From Yarrowia lipolytica (taxonomy: Eukaryota; Ascomycota; Dipodascomycetes; Dipodascales): DNA of 64,000 nt. Under the pieces are notes generated by a model. The model worked only from the letters and a program-made list of their open reading frames with translations. It made no database searches and was not told where the DNA came from. The translations under genes and the position numbers were made by a program. Location: contig NC_090774.1 of assembly GCF_001761485.1 (NCBI RefSeq), forward strand, positions 1,798,001 through 1,862,000, read 5' to 3'. Of this stretch, positions 53,407 to 64,000 are shown piece by piece. Within the stretch, counting starts at the first letter, position 1, and every line of letters starts with the position of its first letter.

Positions 53407-55928
53407 TGCTGTGGTCTGGCTACTTGTAGTGTTCGTTGCAGTTTTTTGGTGGCTTGTACAAGTGAAGTTTCAAAATATTTTTTTCCTGCACTGTTTGCAT
53501 GTCAGTCAGTCCGGTAAGGTTTCGTTCAGGGGCCAATCTGGTTGTAACTGACGGCGCTACTGGTATTGGTAAGGTCGAGAATTGGGCGTGTTGAGGGTAG
53601 GTGGAGAGCTGACGACCGTGGTTGTGACGAGTATTGAGCGTTGCGTGTACTGTAATACAAGTATGAATAGTTGCGCTACATCACCTACATTGTAGAATAT
53701 TTATGCGTTCTAATCAGAACGTACATATTCCATGCACTGCACTACTCGTACTTGTACTATTACACCAGAACATCGCTACTTGTACAAGTACTACAGGTAG
53801 CCACAAGTTCAAGTTCTGCACTGTACATGACCCCAATATGCACCAGCTCATCCAACCAAGAGAAACGGCAGGAAAGCGAAAGTCCTTACGAGGCCACGAC
53901 CAGTGCCTATGTACGGCACAAATGCACCACACACTCGCGACACACATGACGGGACTCCCCGAAGATTGACTTACACCTTATCTTACATCTACCCGAGTGC
54001 AAGTCTCTCATTTTCATCACAGTTGGACCAGAACCCTACACAGCTCGATCACAGCTGGCGCCATGTCCTTGGTCACCTGGTCCTGGGAAGTGAGCTTGGG
54101 CTGAGAAATACCCCCAAACCAAACCGAACCAAATCAAGCAGCCGATTGTTTACCGCAAGATGAAAAAAAGGTCCGTTGTACACAAAATTGATAGCATTGG
54201 GGTTCAGTGAAAATATGTGAAACAAGAAGGTGTGTTTTTTTTGGAATGCTTGGAAGTCGGTCAGCAGTCCGACGCTACCTTTCAGTTAGCTACTCCCCTA
54301 GAATCTCTCTACACGGCGAGGGCTGGTTCCGTAGAACTGCAACGCACGAGAACTTACAACTCCATATCGCAGCGCTACTACAACGGGTACTAACCAGCCT
54401 ATCACCGAGACATAGCCACAGCGAAAACTGTGTCACAGCAAGTGGCAAAAAAGCGCTGCTGATAGCGATGAAGCGCACTCACACAGTGGCCTTCAGAGAC
54501 CTCTGAGCACGGATACGAGTACATACTGGAATGTCTCTGAGGCACATATACATTGTGCGCGTAAAAGTAGTTACTTGTACGAGGAGGGGAATGAGGCTTA
54601 CATAAGCACATATACACTTCGTGCACAAGAAGCCATGACAGAAACAAATATGAAGTTACCCTACCTACGTCCCTGGAATTTTGGGGCAACCTAATTTCTT
54701 GTGCTGAACGTGGTACGTACTGTACTGTACAGTATGTACTATACCGTACTTGTACCCCACTCCATTTCGCTAATGCAATTCTCGGATAATTGTCCCAGTG
54801 GATTGCATAATTTGTAAATGAACAAGGAGAAGTTGGTTTTAGCTGCGAACGAGTGGCAACCAGAGAAGCCCATGGCTGCAAAATGTATAAAAAAGATGCA
54901 GAGTTATCTCCAAGAATGGAAATTCATTAGTCCGTGAGTTGTGGGGTCGTGTGACAGAATTCCCCATATATTGAAGGAGGCTGACGTCCGGCTAAGTTCA
55001 TGAATCTTACATGTTGGGAGACGGGGATGAATATCTGCGCGAAAGAACAAATACTCGTCGAAAGAGTAACGTACAGTAACTGGACCCATGTGAACCCGAC
55101 CACACTCGGATTAAAAACACATTGCTGCGCAATCAACACAGGTGAGAGTATTTCACCCTGTGCCCTCGTTCTAAGTCGTTCCCGCATTACAGCGAAAACC
55201 GGAGAAACTAAATTTTCTAGCTGCCGGCAACAATATACAGTATGTACATACATATACAGGTGGATACATCAGTGTGTGCGAGGAACGACCTGGTACTTGT
55301 ACGGACTTGGAGGCAACTATCAATCATTGGTGAATACGCTGTCAATGCTCTAGGGTTATCCGGAAGATAGCAAACATGCGCCAAGCGTTATACAATCCAA
55401 CAAGGTGGAGCCGAACACAACACAGCCCGTACATACCATATCTGATGAATAACGCCTTACGCATTGCTCAATACGACCTACATGGACAAAAGCTAATTCT
55501 CACTCCACGCGACAGCGTTATGGAGAGTGGACAATGAGCCATCCCATAAAATTCATGATAAAGGCAACAAAACAATGGTGGATCGATTGTACTCACACCT
55601 TGGGGACTCGAGCAGCGTAGTTATACAGTATACAGGTAATAGTCTTTTTTTCTGGGGACTCACATTTGAAGATTGCAAGTAACCATTGTGAGGGTCAGCA
55701 GAAGAGATGGTCTCCGACGACTTAGTCAAGAGACCCCAGTTTCTCGGACTGCACTAATTATATTCGCCTGTGACTAAGACTTCAGCAGTGTATTACTAGT
55801 TACTTCGTTATGGGCTATGGGCTTCCAAAATTTACATATCTATAGAGTTGAAACCATAATTGCTGGTGCGCAACCAAAACGTATATAGACGCGGGGGTAT
55901 CTTCTTTTTGTCATACTTGTACTGCCTA
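53407..55928. other. Divergent intergenic region TSR2-GLK1, 2.5 kb
   Basis: It holds no gene that I can support. Short frames at 53671-53969 and 54207-54506 lack domains and convincing codon use. GTAC-word clusters occur at 53740-53790 and 54715-54760. This is probably upstream control sequence for both genes. Confidence 0.4.
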
Positions 55929-57368
55929 ATGACAATCACTCTGAGTCAGAAGGTTGGCGAGTTCGCCTCCGAGTTCGCCATCGATGGCAGCTATGTTCAG
56001 CAAGGCGTCAAACACTTCGTCGATCAGACAGCACAGGCCCTCTCAGCAAACATGGAAAGAGCAATGCCCATGATTCCCTCGTTTGTCACCCGAATTCCCA
56101 CAGGGAAGGAAAAGGGTGTCCAGTTGGCAGTTGACCTGGGAGGCACTAACTTCCGGGTCTCATCCGTGCACCTGAATGGTGACCACACCCACAAAACGGT
56201 GGCATCAAAAGTTGCTGTCAGCGATGACCTCATGACTGGCACTCAAGCTGACTTCTTTGGATTTTTGGCCCAGCAAGTGAAAGATTTCTTAACAGAACAC
56301 CACTCAGAACATTTCAGCCAGACTGAGCCTTTGCGAATGGGAGTGACCTTCTCGTTCCCCGTCAATCAGGTAGCTTTAGACAAGGGCTATCTTTTGAGAT
56401 GGACCAAGGGTTATGATATCAAGGATGCTGTTGGAAAAGACGTCGTGGAGCTATTTCAGATCCAGCTCGATGCTCTTGACCTGAATGTGAAGATTGTGGC
56501 TCTGGTCAACGACACCGTGGGCACACTATTGGCGCGAGCTTACGCCTCTAAATCCGACGATGGTAAGCATAAGCAGACCTTGATCGGCGCAATCTTTGGC
56601 ACCGGAACCAATGGTGCTTACTCAGAAAGACTTAAGCGGGTCCCCAAGTTTACCGCTGCGAATTACCCTGAAGTTTTCAAGCGCTACTCACCAGAGCACA
56701 TCGCGAACCAAACTATGATTATCAATACCGAGTGGGGATCTTACGATAATGACATTGACGTCCTCCCAAACACCAAATGGGATATTGACTTGGACGAAAA
56801 CACTCACAACAAGTCTTTTCACATGTTTGAAAAGCGGATTTCTGGAATGTTCCTGGGTGAGCTGTTGCGGCTCTGTCTTTTGGATTTGAAGAGTGAGGGC
56901 CTACTTCTTCAATCCACAAAGTTGGAAGGAAACCCTGTTTGGAAGGGATTTGGAATGGACACTTCGGTCTTGTCATTCATTGAAGCAGCCACTGCGGCAC
57001 AGATCGAGACAGGAAAGGGCGACTATGAGAAAATCATCAAGGCCATGGGTCTGGCCGCCAAGGACATCACTCCTGAACAAGTTGCTGCCCTGAAACCCCT
57101 GGTTACGGCTATTGGTAGACGATCTGCGTATCTATCTGCCATTCCTTTAGCTGCCATTACTCTTCATACTCACGCTTTGGAGAAATTCGACGTTGTTGAC
57201 ATTGGAGTTGACGGTTCTGTCTTCCAGTTTTACCCCAAATTTGCTGATATGGTGAAAGAAGCGATGGGCTATGTCGAGGGTATTTCTGTTGACCGTATCG
57301 ACATCGGCCACGCAGAAGATGGCTCAGGGGTGGGAGCTGCCTTGGCTGCTTACCCGGACGACTCATAG
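55929..57368 (+). CDS. GLK1: Glucokinase
   Basis: 479 residues from the ATG at 55929 (MTITLSQKVGEFASEFAIDG); the open frame extends 23 codons to a TTG that I reject. Hexokinase-family motifs: phosphate-1 loop LAVDLGGTNFRVSSV, glucose-binding LRMGVTFSFPVNQ then LLRWTKGYDI, catalytic Asp in VNDTVGTLLA, GTGTNGAYSE, and the C-terminal adenosine motif GSGVGAALAAY. It phosphorylates glucose to glucose-6-phosphate in the cytosol. The one-domain length and Glk-type residues favour glucokinase over hexokinase. Location beside HFD2 and MFE2 fits the remembered Yarrowia GLK1. Confidence 0.93.
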   Translation: MTITLSQKVGEFASEFAIDGSYVQQGVKHFVDQTAQALSANMERAMPMIPSFVTRIPTGKEKGVQLAVDLGGTNFRVSSVHLNGDHTHKTVASKVAVSDDLMTGTQADFFGFLAQQVKDFLTEHHSEHFSQTEPLRMGVTFSFPVNQVALDKGYLLRWTKGYDIKDAVGKDVVELFQIQLDALDLNVKIVALVNDTVGTLLARAYASKSDDGKHKQTLIGAIFGTGTNGAYSERLKRVPKFTAANYPEVFKRYSPEHIANQTMIINTEWGSYDNDIDVLPNTKWDIDLDENTHNKSFHMFEKRISGMFLGELLRLCLLDLKSEGLLLQSTKLEGNPVWKGFGMDTSVLSFIEAATAAQIETGKGDYEKIIKAMGLAAKDITPEQVAALKPLVTAIGRRSAYLSAIPLAAITLHTHALEKFDVVDIGVDGSVFQFYPKFADMVKEAMGYVEGISVDRIDIGHAEDGSGVGAALAAYPDDS

Positions 57369-60300
57369 GAAGGTACTTTATGTAAACTCTTAAGATGGAA
57401 TTGTGGGAATATTATAAACACGGGACCTTGTTATCGTAGTGAGAGTGGCAGCATGTAGCTACTTGTAGCATGGCGTTGATCTCTACCGCTATGGAGACTG
57501 CGAGACTCCTAAAGACATTCTATACAGGTATGTGCCAGACGTGAAATAACGCCGCCTACAGTGTACAATACAAGTACAACACGCTGCATGACTGGAACAT
57601 TCGTACTTACAGGACCACTCATACTTCTTTTATGCATTCCTTGTATGGGTGTACATACTGTGTATTTGTACTCGTACTGTACATACTGTACAGTATGTAC
57701 TCTTACTCGTCTGTACGATACATGCGCGGTTAGTGAGCTTGCAGTGAGCCATAGTGGACAGGAACTTCAATCGGTTACTGGGACCACCGGCTCCCGTGTC
57801 AACACTCGAAATACCTAACAGCAGAACCATGTGGTTCACCCATGGGGGTCGGAAAACGAACCCTTCTCATCTCGAAGAGATCTATTGCACCACGAATCAA
57901 ATACAAGTATGTACGTAAACCTGCATTTGTTCCACATTCTTTACAATACCGGTACCTGTGTCCATGAGTTACCAGGTTACAGCTGGGATTTCATACTAAT
58001 ATATAGCTGCAATTCCTTTCTGGAATACAGTATTTGTTATTGGAGAAGCCGTTCAAGGGAACATCCAAATAAGAACGTGATGGCGTGTGGGCATGCCATG
58101 CGATATTATTGGATTAAAATGTAAACATGACAGTCCCTAATGGTTAGACATATGGAGGCCTACACACCGCAGTGGTTGGTCTCATCAGTCACTACAGGCG
58201 TTTTTGTCTGATCTGAGTGCATCTCCAAAGTCGCACCCGTCGAGACCCAATTCCGACGGCTGGTCTTTTTTATCCCACCCCCCAACAACACAATAAGAAG
58301 GTATGTGGCAGCGTACTTCTAATACTCAGCCCAATCGCACCTACTTGTAGCTGATCTCCTTTTTTGGGTCTTCAGCAAGCGCACATGGCTTGGATTACGT
58401 AATATACATTGTGTGGTTGTGACATGCGTAAGAAACATTCGGTTCAATGATATATACAGTAGCTACGAATACAAATACCAGTACAAGTACATACTGTACA
58501 TATATCTACCACGAGAATCCACAGGTGTTTTTTTTATAAAAACTATGACTTCGGAATTATGTAAAATCACCTACCTCCTGTAGAGCTCAATTGTATCGTT
58601 ACAGAACACTCTCCTACGAATAGTTTTGACCAGTTGCGCCCGAGAACTCGCAGTTGCTGAAGAACCACAAGAACACACGATTTGTACGTCCTGGTTGCAA
58701 CTGCATGCCCAATGGTGATCGCGTATTCGCCAATTTACCTGACAACCCCGACAAGGGCCGATGACACGATTACACTTTTGAAGTTCCAAGGATATGATTA
58801 CTGTAACTTAAAAAAAACATTAAGTAGATGATGACAGCCCATTAATATTGGCGGAACTACCGTATTCGCGTGTCTGCATCTATGTACTATCTCAATTTCT
58901 TTGTGTTGAATGTGAATCACCTGAGATCTCAACGAACAAGGGCTGCCTGGACGAGAGCAATGAGTAATGAGTGATGCAATGCTGCAAGGAGTAGAATCTG
59001 GCAGCCACGGGCACTGCGGAAGTTCACTAAATGCTCGAATTTTGTGTTCCGGAGCAACATGCGAGAAAATAGATTTCCAAGATCGAGTGGGTGGCCGTCT
59101 TGGGTGGGTGGTGGCTAATCATGCTTGTCACTGACCAACTTAACCTCGTCATTTCATAACCGAACTTGAAGCTTTCATATCAGAGTAAATTAAATGCTCG
59201 CCTGACAGGACATCATACCTGTACGAAGTACTTCTACAAGTAGCAGGGTAATACCTTGAACGATTCGACGGCACAGAAGTTGCCAAGCCATGATGACACT
59301 TGACAGCTAGGCCTCGACAGTTGTCTGGACAGGTGATTGGCAGCTGTCGGTCAATTTTTTTAAGCACTCGTACATGCTTTTAGCACTTGATATTTAAAGT
59401 CTGGGGTACTCACCTGACACTCCGTATACTGTTGACAAATGAAAGCCAAGCTGAATAGAACCCGCATGGGGTTCCATGCAGAGACTAAATTAATTAATTA
59501 ATATATAGTATATAGTTACTCGTACATACTGTGGGCTACTTGTAGAAGAGGTGACGTGCCCATCTAGAATACTTGTAGCTACAACACCCCCACACATGAC
59601 TATTACACGCACGCCATTCTATAAGTGCAAGTGCTCGTACTTGATAGTTCATCTTCACAGACTCCCTTGACCACATGCGCTATCTAAACAGCATTCAAAG
59701 ACCAGAACGTAGCAAGACAACCGTGCTAACTTTTTTCGTGACTCTGTTCCCCACGGTCAGGTGTCGTATACGTAAGTACTGATACTCGCTCGTACTGGTA
59801 CTGTGCGGTACATACACAGTACGTTGGCACCAGTGACAATTGTGCTATCGATACTGTTATAAGCGGCTTCTATCCATGGTTTACTGAGGAGAAATGTTCT
59901 AGCAGTGACGTTACAAGTATCGTCACTACATTATGTTGCCATGTTCGCACAATACAACATACAGACCCGTTTTCAATGCGACGTATACGTTCAGGTACCT
60001 TCAGTGCATGTGTATGTACCACATTATACGAAACAGCTCGCACTATATACCATGCAACTTGTACAAGTATGGGCCACATTGTGACACCAATACAGAACGC
60101 ACACCGACGCAGGAAGTTTGGAAGAGCGTTCATGCCGATTGTGTACTCACAGTACCAGTACAATACACCGGTACTTCTTCCCTGTATCGTACGAACTTGT
60201 ACTCCTAGTCGAAATGACCTCAAACTCAAGACATCAAACACTTAGCTTTTACTACGGTAAGAACTGTATACCCAATGTACTTGTACGCCTTGAATCAGTC

Positions 60301-63300
60301 GATGGTCTGGCACAGAAATGACCACACATACCCAGTTAACTAAGCCATTTTCTTCATCAGCGATGGAAATGCATTTAAAGATGGTTCTATTTCATACAAC
60401 TACCCATTGACTAATGGTTATTCTTGTAAAATGATGGAGAACTTCTACTACAAGTACAAATACTACACGCGAAGTTCCCCAGATTGCACCGCCACAAACA
60501 CCAATCGAAGGTTTCTCTCCATACATTTTTCCCATTTGGGACCTGTGCATAATTATAATTCATCACCATAAAAATTTCCTGTTGCATAACAACCTGACTC
60601 CTGAAGTTTCGCGCATGTGTACATATTGCTCCATCTTCAAGTACAGTACAGGCACAGTAAGGTGACACGTAGTAGAACAGTCAAACTAACACATCAGGCC
60701 CACCATCCACCTTACACGTACGGTACTTGTAGAAAAGCGCTTCGTTCAATTCAGGTTTTAGGCATTTCCTTCACTACAGTTCACTACGAATGGTAGCTAC
60801 CATAGAGCGTGTATCCGGCTGTTTTCTTTTTACATTCACAAGCCACTGATATTACTGTATTACAATAGTGAGATGAGAGCACCCCAATAGTGAACCAAAC
60901 TCAACTTCTTCGGCTAGCAATTCCGCAACCCTAAAGTTAAAGGAGGCGTCGCTCTTGTGTCCAGCAGCTTCGTGCATGATCATCTCGGGATGAGATTTTG
61001 TGCCCGACACACACTAAGAAACTGAGTTGTAGCTGCCCGTCAACCTCAAGTCATTAAAGTCACTAGGTACAAGTGCGATGACCCTGGACCTGTGAAAATT
61101 ACATGTGATGCGTCCTACAGTATGTACTTGTACTCTCCAACGCCCCTAAAATCCGCTGCTCATCTGCAGGATACCCAAAGAGGCAAAATGCAATCTATTG
61201 CGCTGGATGTACGGCTGGCTGGGGGTACACGCTTCTTTGATTTTCATTTCCCACAGATGACCGTTTTTGATGTCATGCGTTTCCTGCAGAGGTCAAATTT
61301 CCCCAGACAAAGAAGTTACTATTCATATAGAAGTAGACATTGCTTTGGAAGGCACATTGGAAGCACATGTGCTTCCACTCTGTTGGTCAAGCAGGATTAC
61401 TATCTCGCTTATGTATGATGATGTAATGCTCCCACAGATATGAAAAATTACACGTGTATTCATATTAATTCAAGAACAGCAACAGTTGATGATTGAACAG
61501 ACCGCAGCAGTGGCTACTGCGTGCACAGTATTCTGGAAACAAGCTTTTTTGCATTTTTTCTTTTCTCCTCCCAGTATTACTTATACTCGTGATGTATCCG
61601 GTACAAGTACTTGGACACTCATTCTGTTTATATAAAGATTGATTGACTATGTAGTTACCGATATACTGGATATTGAAGTCTTTCCCCTTGCATTGCAGAT
61701 TTAAAAAGAGCTACAAGTAATTGGCCCACCTAACACCACGACACCAATAACACCATTGACGGCATACAGTCTGTGAGGATCAAGGAGAGTGTATGTAATA
61801 GTATGTAGTTCCACTATGCCCTACGAGAAACTGAAGCACTTGCAACAGATACAAGTATTTGTACTTGTAACATGTTTCTTATAAGAGACCTCGTTGCTAT
61901 TCTCCCTTTCGCCACCTACTTGTGCCAGTATGAGCACTTGTCGGCGGTATTATACAGCTTCAATAGACGCACCAAGAGGTACAATTTTTATTCGTGATCA
62001 GAATGAGGTCGATATCTTTTTTCGCAGCGTCTGAAACAAGCTACAATCGACTGCAAGTACTTGTACATTACTGACAGTCCTACGTGTATCATAGGTCCTA
62101 CTTGTAGGTATAATACTGAAAACAAAGACAAAGGACCAGACATGAGAAACATTCATGGCGGTTTTGAAACTGGGGTCATGTTGTAGGTTCTCTTTTGTGC
62201 GGCAATTCTTGCACAAAAGAATTACGAACAAACACTTCTACTTGTAGTTTCAACTCTCCTGAGATATCCTTGCAGTTCTTGTCGCTTTGTGAGTTTGATT
62301 ATGTGAGAGGTTGTAAGTACCGCCGGTATAGGTAGCCAATTAAGGCGGGTCTGAGATTTTCACTCTTCCGAAGGCATAGAACTTCTGCGTCTTGCAGCTC
62401 ATATCGTTATACAATATATTCGAGAATGATATCACAACGTGTCTCTTTCCACCATTGACTCTAACTTGTGTAGCTCGTCAAAAATGACTTCTTCTAATGA
62501 TTAGGTTGCCCTTTAAAAACAGTTATAGAAAAGTGGCGTCTGAAAATGTGATGATGATTGGTGATCTTGCTGTATTTGGTTTATTGCTTTTTATGGTCGT
62601 CAATTTCAGCCCTGATACCTCCCTGAACTCCGACAACCTGCAGGTCGACAGGATGCACGCATGCACCCCGGCCATACTTCTATAGCTTGTGTCAGATGCA
62701 TGAGGACAGAAAAAGCGGAATGAGCATGCCGATGGATCCGCAAATTCAGTGCTGCATGGGACATGGTTGGCCCACCCTCCCGCTACAAGCACTGGTACCA
62801 ATAGCACAAGATGGTACATACAAGAACATGCGCTAGGTACAAATACGCGTACCTGTAGTGTGGGAGAATCTCAGGAACACCCCATTATGCATGTAGGAGC
62901 CCCCCAAAAGCAGCTTGGAGTTTCTAACTCCGTCACGGTCCCAGAAACATGGTTTCTGAGGTTTTCCCACCTCCCCTCTTTCTAAGCTCCTTTTCTACCC
63001 AACACAATTAACTCCGAAGTGCACGGCTCAGACTCCGAAGCAATGTCGTGATCAACAATTTGCTCGATTCAGGGAGTTTATTAATTGATAACCGACTGAT
63101 TGTACTGTATGTACTAGTCATGCAATTATCCCCCTAAATTGAGCCCAGAGTGTGAACTGTGACACATTTCCATCGAGGGAGTTTGATTTTGAGAAACTCG
63201 TCAAACTTTTTTTATGCCTGAGGTTCAGGTGAGCGAGGATAGCTATCACTCCAATGCCAAAAGCAAATGTGGCAGTCACCTTGCTCTCTCTTCCAGTAGA

Positions 63301-63741
63301 GTTGTATGGTTTTTCTGCTATTAATTACAATCAGGCAGACCTCAGCCTGACCGCCCCAAGTTTTTGGGATCTTGTGAATCAATGCCCAATACTTGTACGA
63401 AGTTCTGGCGAGAAAAGCCTCGTAAATGTTCGTGTGTCCCATGATTCAGCAGGAGGAGTTTACCATGGTGTTAACCGAGACTGTAATGACAATTAACCAG
63501 ACCACCGTCACCTTACCCTCTAGGCTACATATATAGAAAGCTGTAGTGGTACTTGTACTACGTAGAAGTGCCTGTGTAGATAAGGTGATGAGAACCCAGC
63601 AGATATACAAACGCCGAACAGAGGTTAGAAGTATGACAATGCTTGACCATTTACTCCAGGCACAACAACATCAAATATCGTACAAGTGTTTTTTTTGGGA
63701 GAGAATAAATATAATAAATAATATACAGGTTTTGATGTTGG
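57369..63741. other. 6.4-kb gene-poor region between convergent genes
   Basis: No gene is supportable on either strand. The longest frames are 123 codons (59870-60241, minus) and 108 codons (61092-61418, plus). They lack family motifs and biased codon use, and the plus one opens with GTG. GTAC-centred words are very dense (57600-57720, 58460-58510, 59520-59640, 59780-59830, 61120, 61600, 61860). Since GLK1 and the homeodomain gene both end here, the stretch is not promoter of either annotated gene. A non-coding RNA, a decayed gene or decayed mobile DNA are all possible. Confidence 0.45.
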
Positions 63742-64000
63742 TTAATTTCGGGGAACAGGTCGCTTGTGCTCAGACTTCCAGCCCTGTCGCTTGTTCTGAA
63801 ACCATATCTGGACCACTCGAGGGGTCATGTTGAGCTCCTTGGCCAAGTCAAGTCTCTGCTCGGAAGAAGGAAAGAATGTCTGCTCAAAGACTTCGTTGAG
63901 CCGAGCAACTTGGTAAGAGGTTGCTCTGCGTCGCTTGGGCTTGGGGGTCTGAGGAACAGCCTGAGGAACGGCCGGGTATGTAGTTGTAGCCGGGGCAGCG
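63742..64000 (-). CDS. Homeodomain transcription factor, C-terminal part only
   Basis: The last 86 codons of a minus-strand gene that continues beyond the right edge; the stop TAA is at 63742-63744. The visible part holds a complete homeodomain: a basic arm (TPKPKRRRATSYQVARLNEV), helix 1-2 (FEQTFFPSSEQRLDLAKELN) and recognition helix 3 (MTPRVVQIWFQNKRQGWKSE) with the invariant W-F-Q-N-x-R. Nine residues after helix 3 the protein ends, PVPRN. Upstream of the domain the sequence is Pro/Ala/Thr-rich. It is a nuclear DNA-binding regulator. Yarrowia has a homeobox gene (HOY1) needed for hyphal growth, but I cannot tell from this fragment whether this is it. Confidence 0.88.
   Translation of the reverse strand, partial: AAPATTTYPAVPQAVPQTPKPKRRRATSYQVARLNEVFEQTFFPSSEQRLDLAKELNMTPRVVQIWFQNKRQGWKSEHKRPVPRN

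Noticed and set aside
61092-61418. 108-codon plus-strand frame in the convergent desert
   Set aside because: It opens with GTG and has no recognisable domain; its length is unremarkable for a 6-kb gap.
1-64000. tRNA genes, CRISPR arrays and transposable elements
   Set aside because: A read-through by eye for B-box words with matching A-boxes, regular spacer arrays, reverse transcriptase or transposase motifs and long terminal repeats gave nothing convincing. A covariance or profile search could still find short or decayed cases.

Overview
The window is nuclear DNA from a compact ascomycete yeast genome and is almost certainly Yarrowia lipolytica. I base this on the 901-residue peroxisomal multifunctional enzyme MFE2 ending in AKL, next to a tail-anchored fatty aldehyde dehydrogenase (HFD2) and a glucokinase (GLK1). 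From memory, unverified, these are neighbours on chromosome E (YALI0E15378g, E15400g, E15488g). Other support: strong use of CGA for arginine, intergenic DNA full of GTACTTGTAC-like words, and short introns with a GTGAGT or GTATGT donor and a CTAAC or TTAAC branch site only a few bases before the acceptor.

Layout. 1-9.1 kb: a C2H2 zinc-finger protein and a very large Ser/Pro-rich protein split by a 1.1-kb intron. 10-14.1 kb: MED21, VMA22 and the protein O-mannosyltransferase PMT1. 15.6-25.3 kb: two orphan F-box proteins flanking a GMPPA-type GDP-mannose pyrophosphorylase subunit and TIM17, followed by a 9-bp minisatellite. 26-31 kb: FRQ1/NCS-1, a Vps3844-like ER/vacuole protein, a small GPALPP-like protein, COQ7, a WW-domain protein whose open frame is interrupted, and frataxin. 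32-35 kb: CDC4 and the mitoribosomal protein mS33. 35.2-41.5 kb: the calcium channel CCH1 in three exons. 42.4-50 kb: HSH49, MFE2 and HFD2, all on the minus strand. 50-52.8 kb: a strongly AT-rich gene desert. 52.8-57.4 kb: TSR2 and GLK1. 57.4-63.7 kb: a second gene desert, between two convergent genes. 63.7-64 kb: the C-terminus of a homeodomain protein that runs off the window.

How the genes relate. There is no operon-like pathway. Themes do recur. PMT1 and GMPPA both concern mannosylation. TIM17, COQ7, frataxin and mS33 are mitochondrial, and CACGTG boxes lie close upstream of TIM17 and mS33. MFE2 and HFD2 serve alkane and fatty-acid breakdown, and the MFE2 promoter carries a CCTCGG word of the kind bound by fatty-acid regulators. 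FRQ1 and CCH1 both belong to calcium signalling.

I saw no CRISPR array, rRNA gene, convincing tRNA gene or intact transposon. The best candidates for something unusual are the AT-rich desert at 50-52.8 kb (possible centromere or ARS), the 6.4-kb convergent desert, the frame break in the WW-domain gene, and the start-less F-box gene.
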